64,000 nt of DNA from Flaccisagitta enflata (lineage: Eukaryota; Chaetognatha; Sagittoidea; Aphragmophora), in NCBI GenBank assembly GCA_965153355.1, contig OZ231127.1:23560001-23624000 (forward strand), in the 5' to 3' direction. Below are positions 63,972 through 64,000 of this stretch, in pieces; the first letter of the stretch is position 1, and the number at the start of each line of letters is the position of its first letter. The notes below the pieces were generated by a model that did not search any database, had not been told where the DNA came from, and saw only the letters and a list, made by a program, of their open reading frames with translations. The position numbers were made by a program, and so were the translations under genes.

Positions 63972-64000
63972 TCCTTATCTATTTCTTTCTTCTTTCCTTC
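63775..64000. repeat. (CTTT)n tract running off the window end
   Basis: CTTT units with a few CTGT units and a T-run near 63883-63891. It continues to the end of the window. Confidence 0.97.

Overview
This window is almost entirely repetitive, AT-leaning eukaryotic DNA. It has about thirty long (CT)n/(GA)n tracts, trinucleotide and tetranucleotide tracts, several minisatellites, segmental and local tandem duplications, and many short hairpin-bearing dispersed elements. I find no protein-coding gene I can support, no tRNA or rRNA, no CRISPR array and no prokaryotic signature. Most long open frames are translations of microsatellites (Ser-Leu, Arg-Glu, Cys-Val and similar). With no gene to anchor taxonomy, I cannot name the lineage beyond 'eukaryote with a repeat-rich genome'.

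Two recurring short-element families dominate. Family A (my label) is about 145-210 bp when it carries no internal expansion. It starts with TTTTT plus a hairpin such as AGTCGCGTGCACGCGACT, followed by a (GTCC)n tract and a GCCCCTGCCCACCC segment. It then carries a second copy of half of the hairpin, and usually ends in GGCCGTGTATCCGGCC + TTGTTT. About twelve good copies and about ten diverged or partial ones lie in both orientations. Some copies (2123-3416, 23645-23991, 61123-61272) have a minisatellite between the GTCC tract and the 3' end. Family B (my label) is 520-1310 bp. It has roughly 55-bp inverted repeats beginning GGGCAGCGGCCCC, an extra 75-79 bp 'head' on one side only ending in CTA, internal GTCC/GGAC tracts and a minisatellite core. 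Five copies are bounded by AA/TT on both sides, and two have matching empty sites within this window.

Layout. 1-2103: cluster of a 10-bp palindrome, then a 1.8-kb minisatellite with a ~30-bp monomer. 2123-5932: two family A copies, the second interrupted by a B copy, separated by a stretch holding a perfect 34-bp palindrome. 6.3-18 kb: CT tracts, local tandem duplications, inverted repeats and A copies. 18.5-20.7 kb: a ~694-bp tandem duplication with CT tracts at its junctions, then a nonamer array. 23-27 kb: serial microsatellites, an A copy, a 500-bp dispersed repeat, a TTG tract, and an inverted repeat beside an AT palindrome. 27.9-42.7 kb: a tandem segmental duplication (28132-35578 and 35579-42666) whose second unit carries a B insertion absent from the first. 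43-51 kb: G-rich block and further A and B copies. 51.7-54.6 kb: a ~1-kb diverged tandem duplication, again with B only in the second unit. 54.8-64 kb: CT, CA, GA, CTTT, CTT and CCTT tracts with more A copies.

No genes act together here. The biology lies in the repeats: non-autonomous hairpin elements that insert in T-rich DNA, nest in one another and appear to seed minisatellites, within DNA that is actively duplicating and changing microsatellite length.
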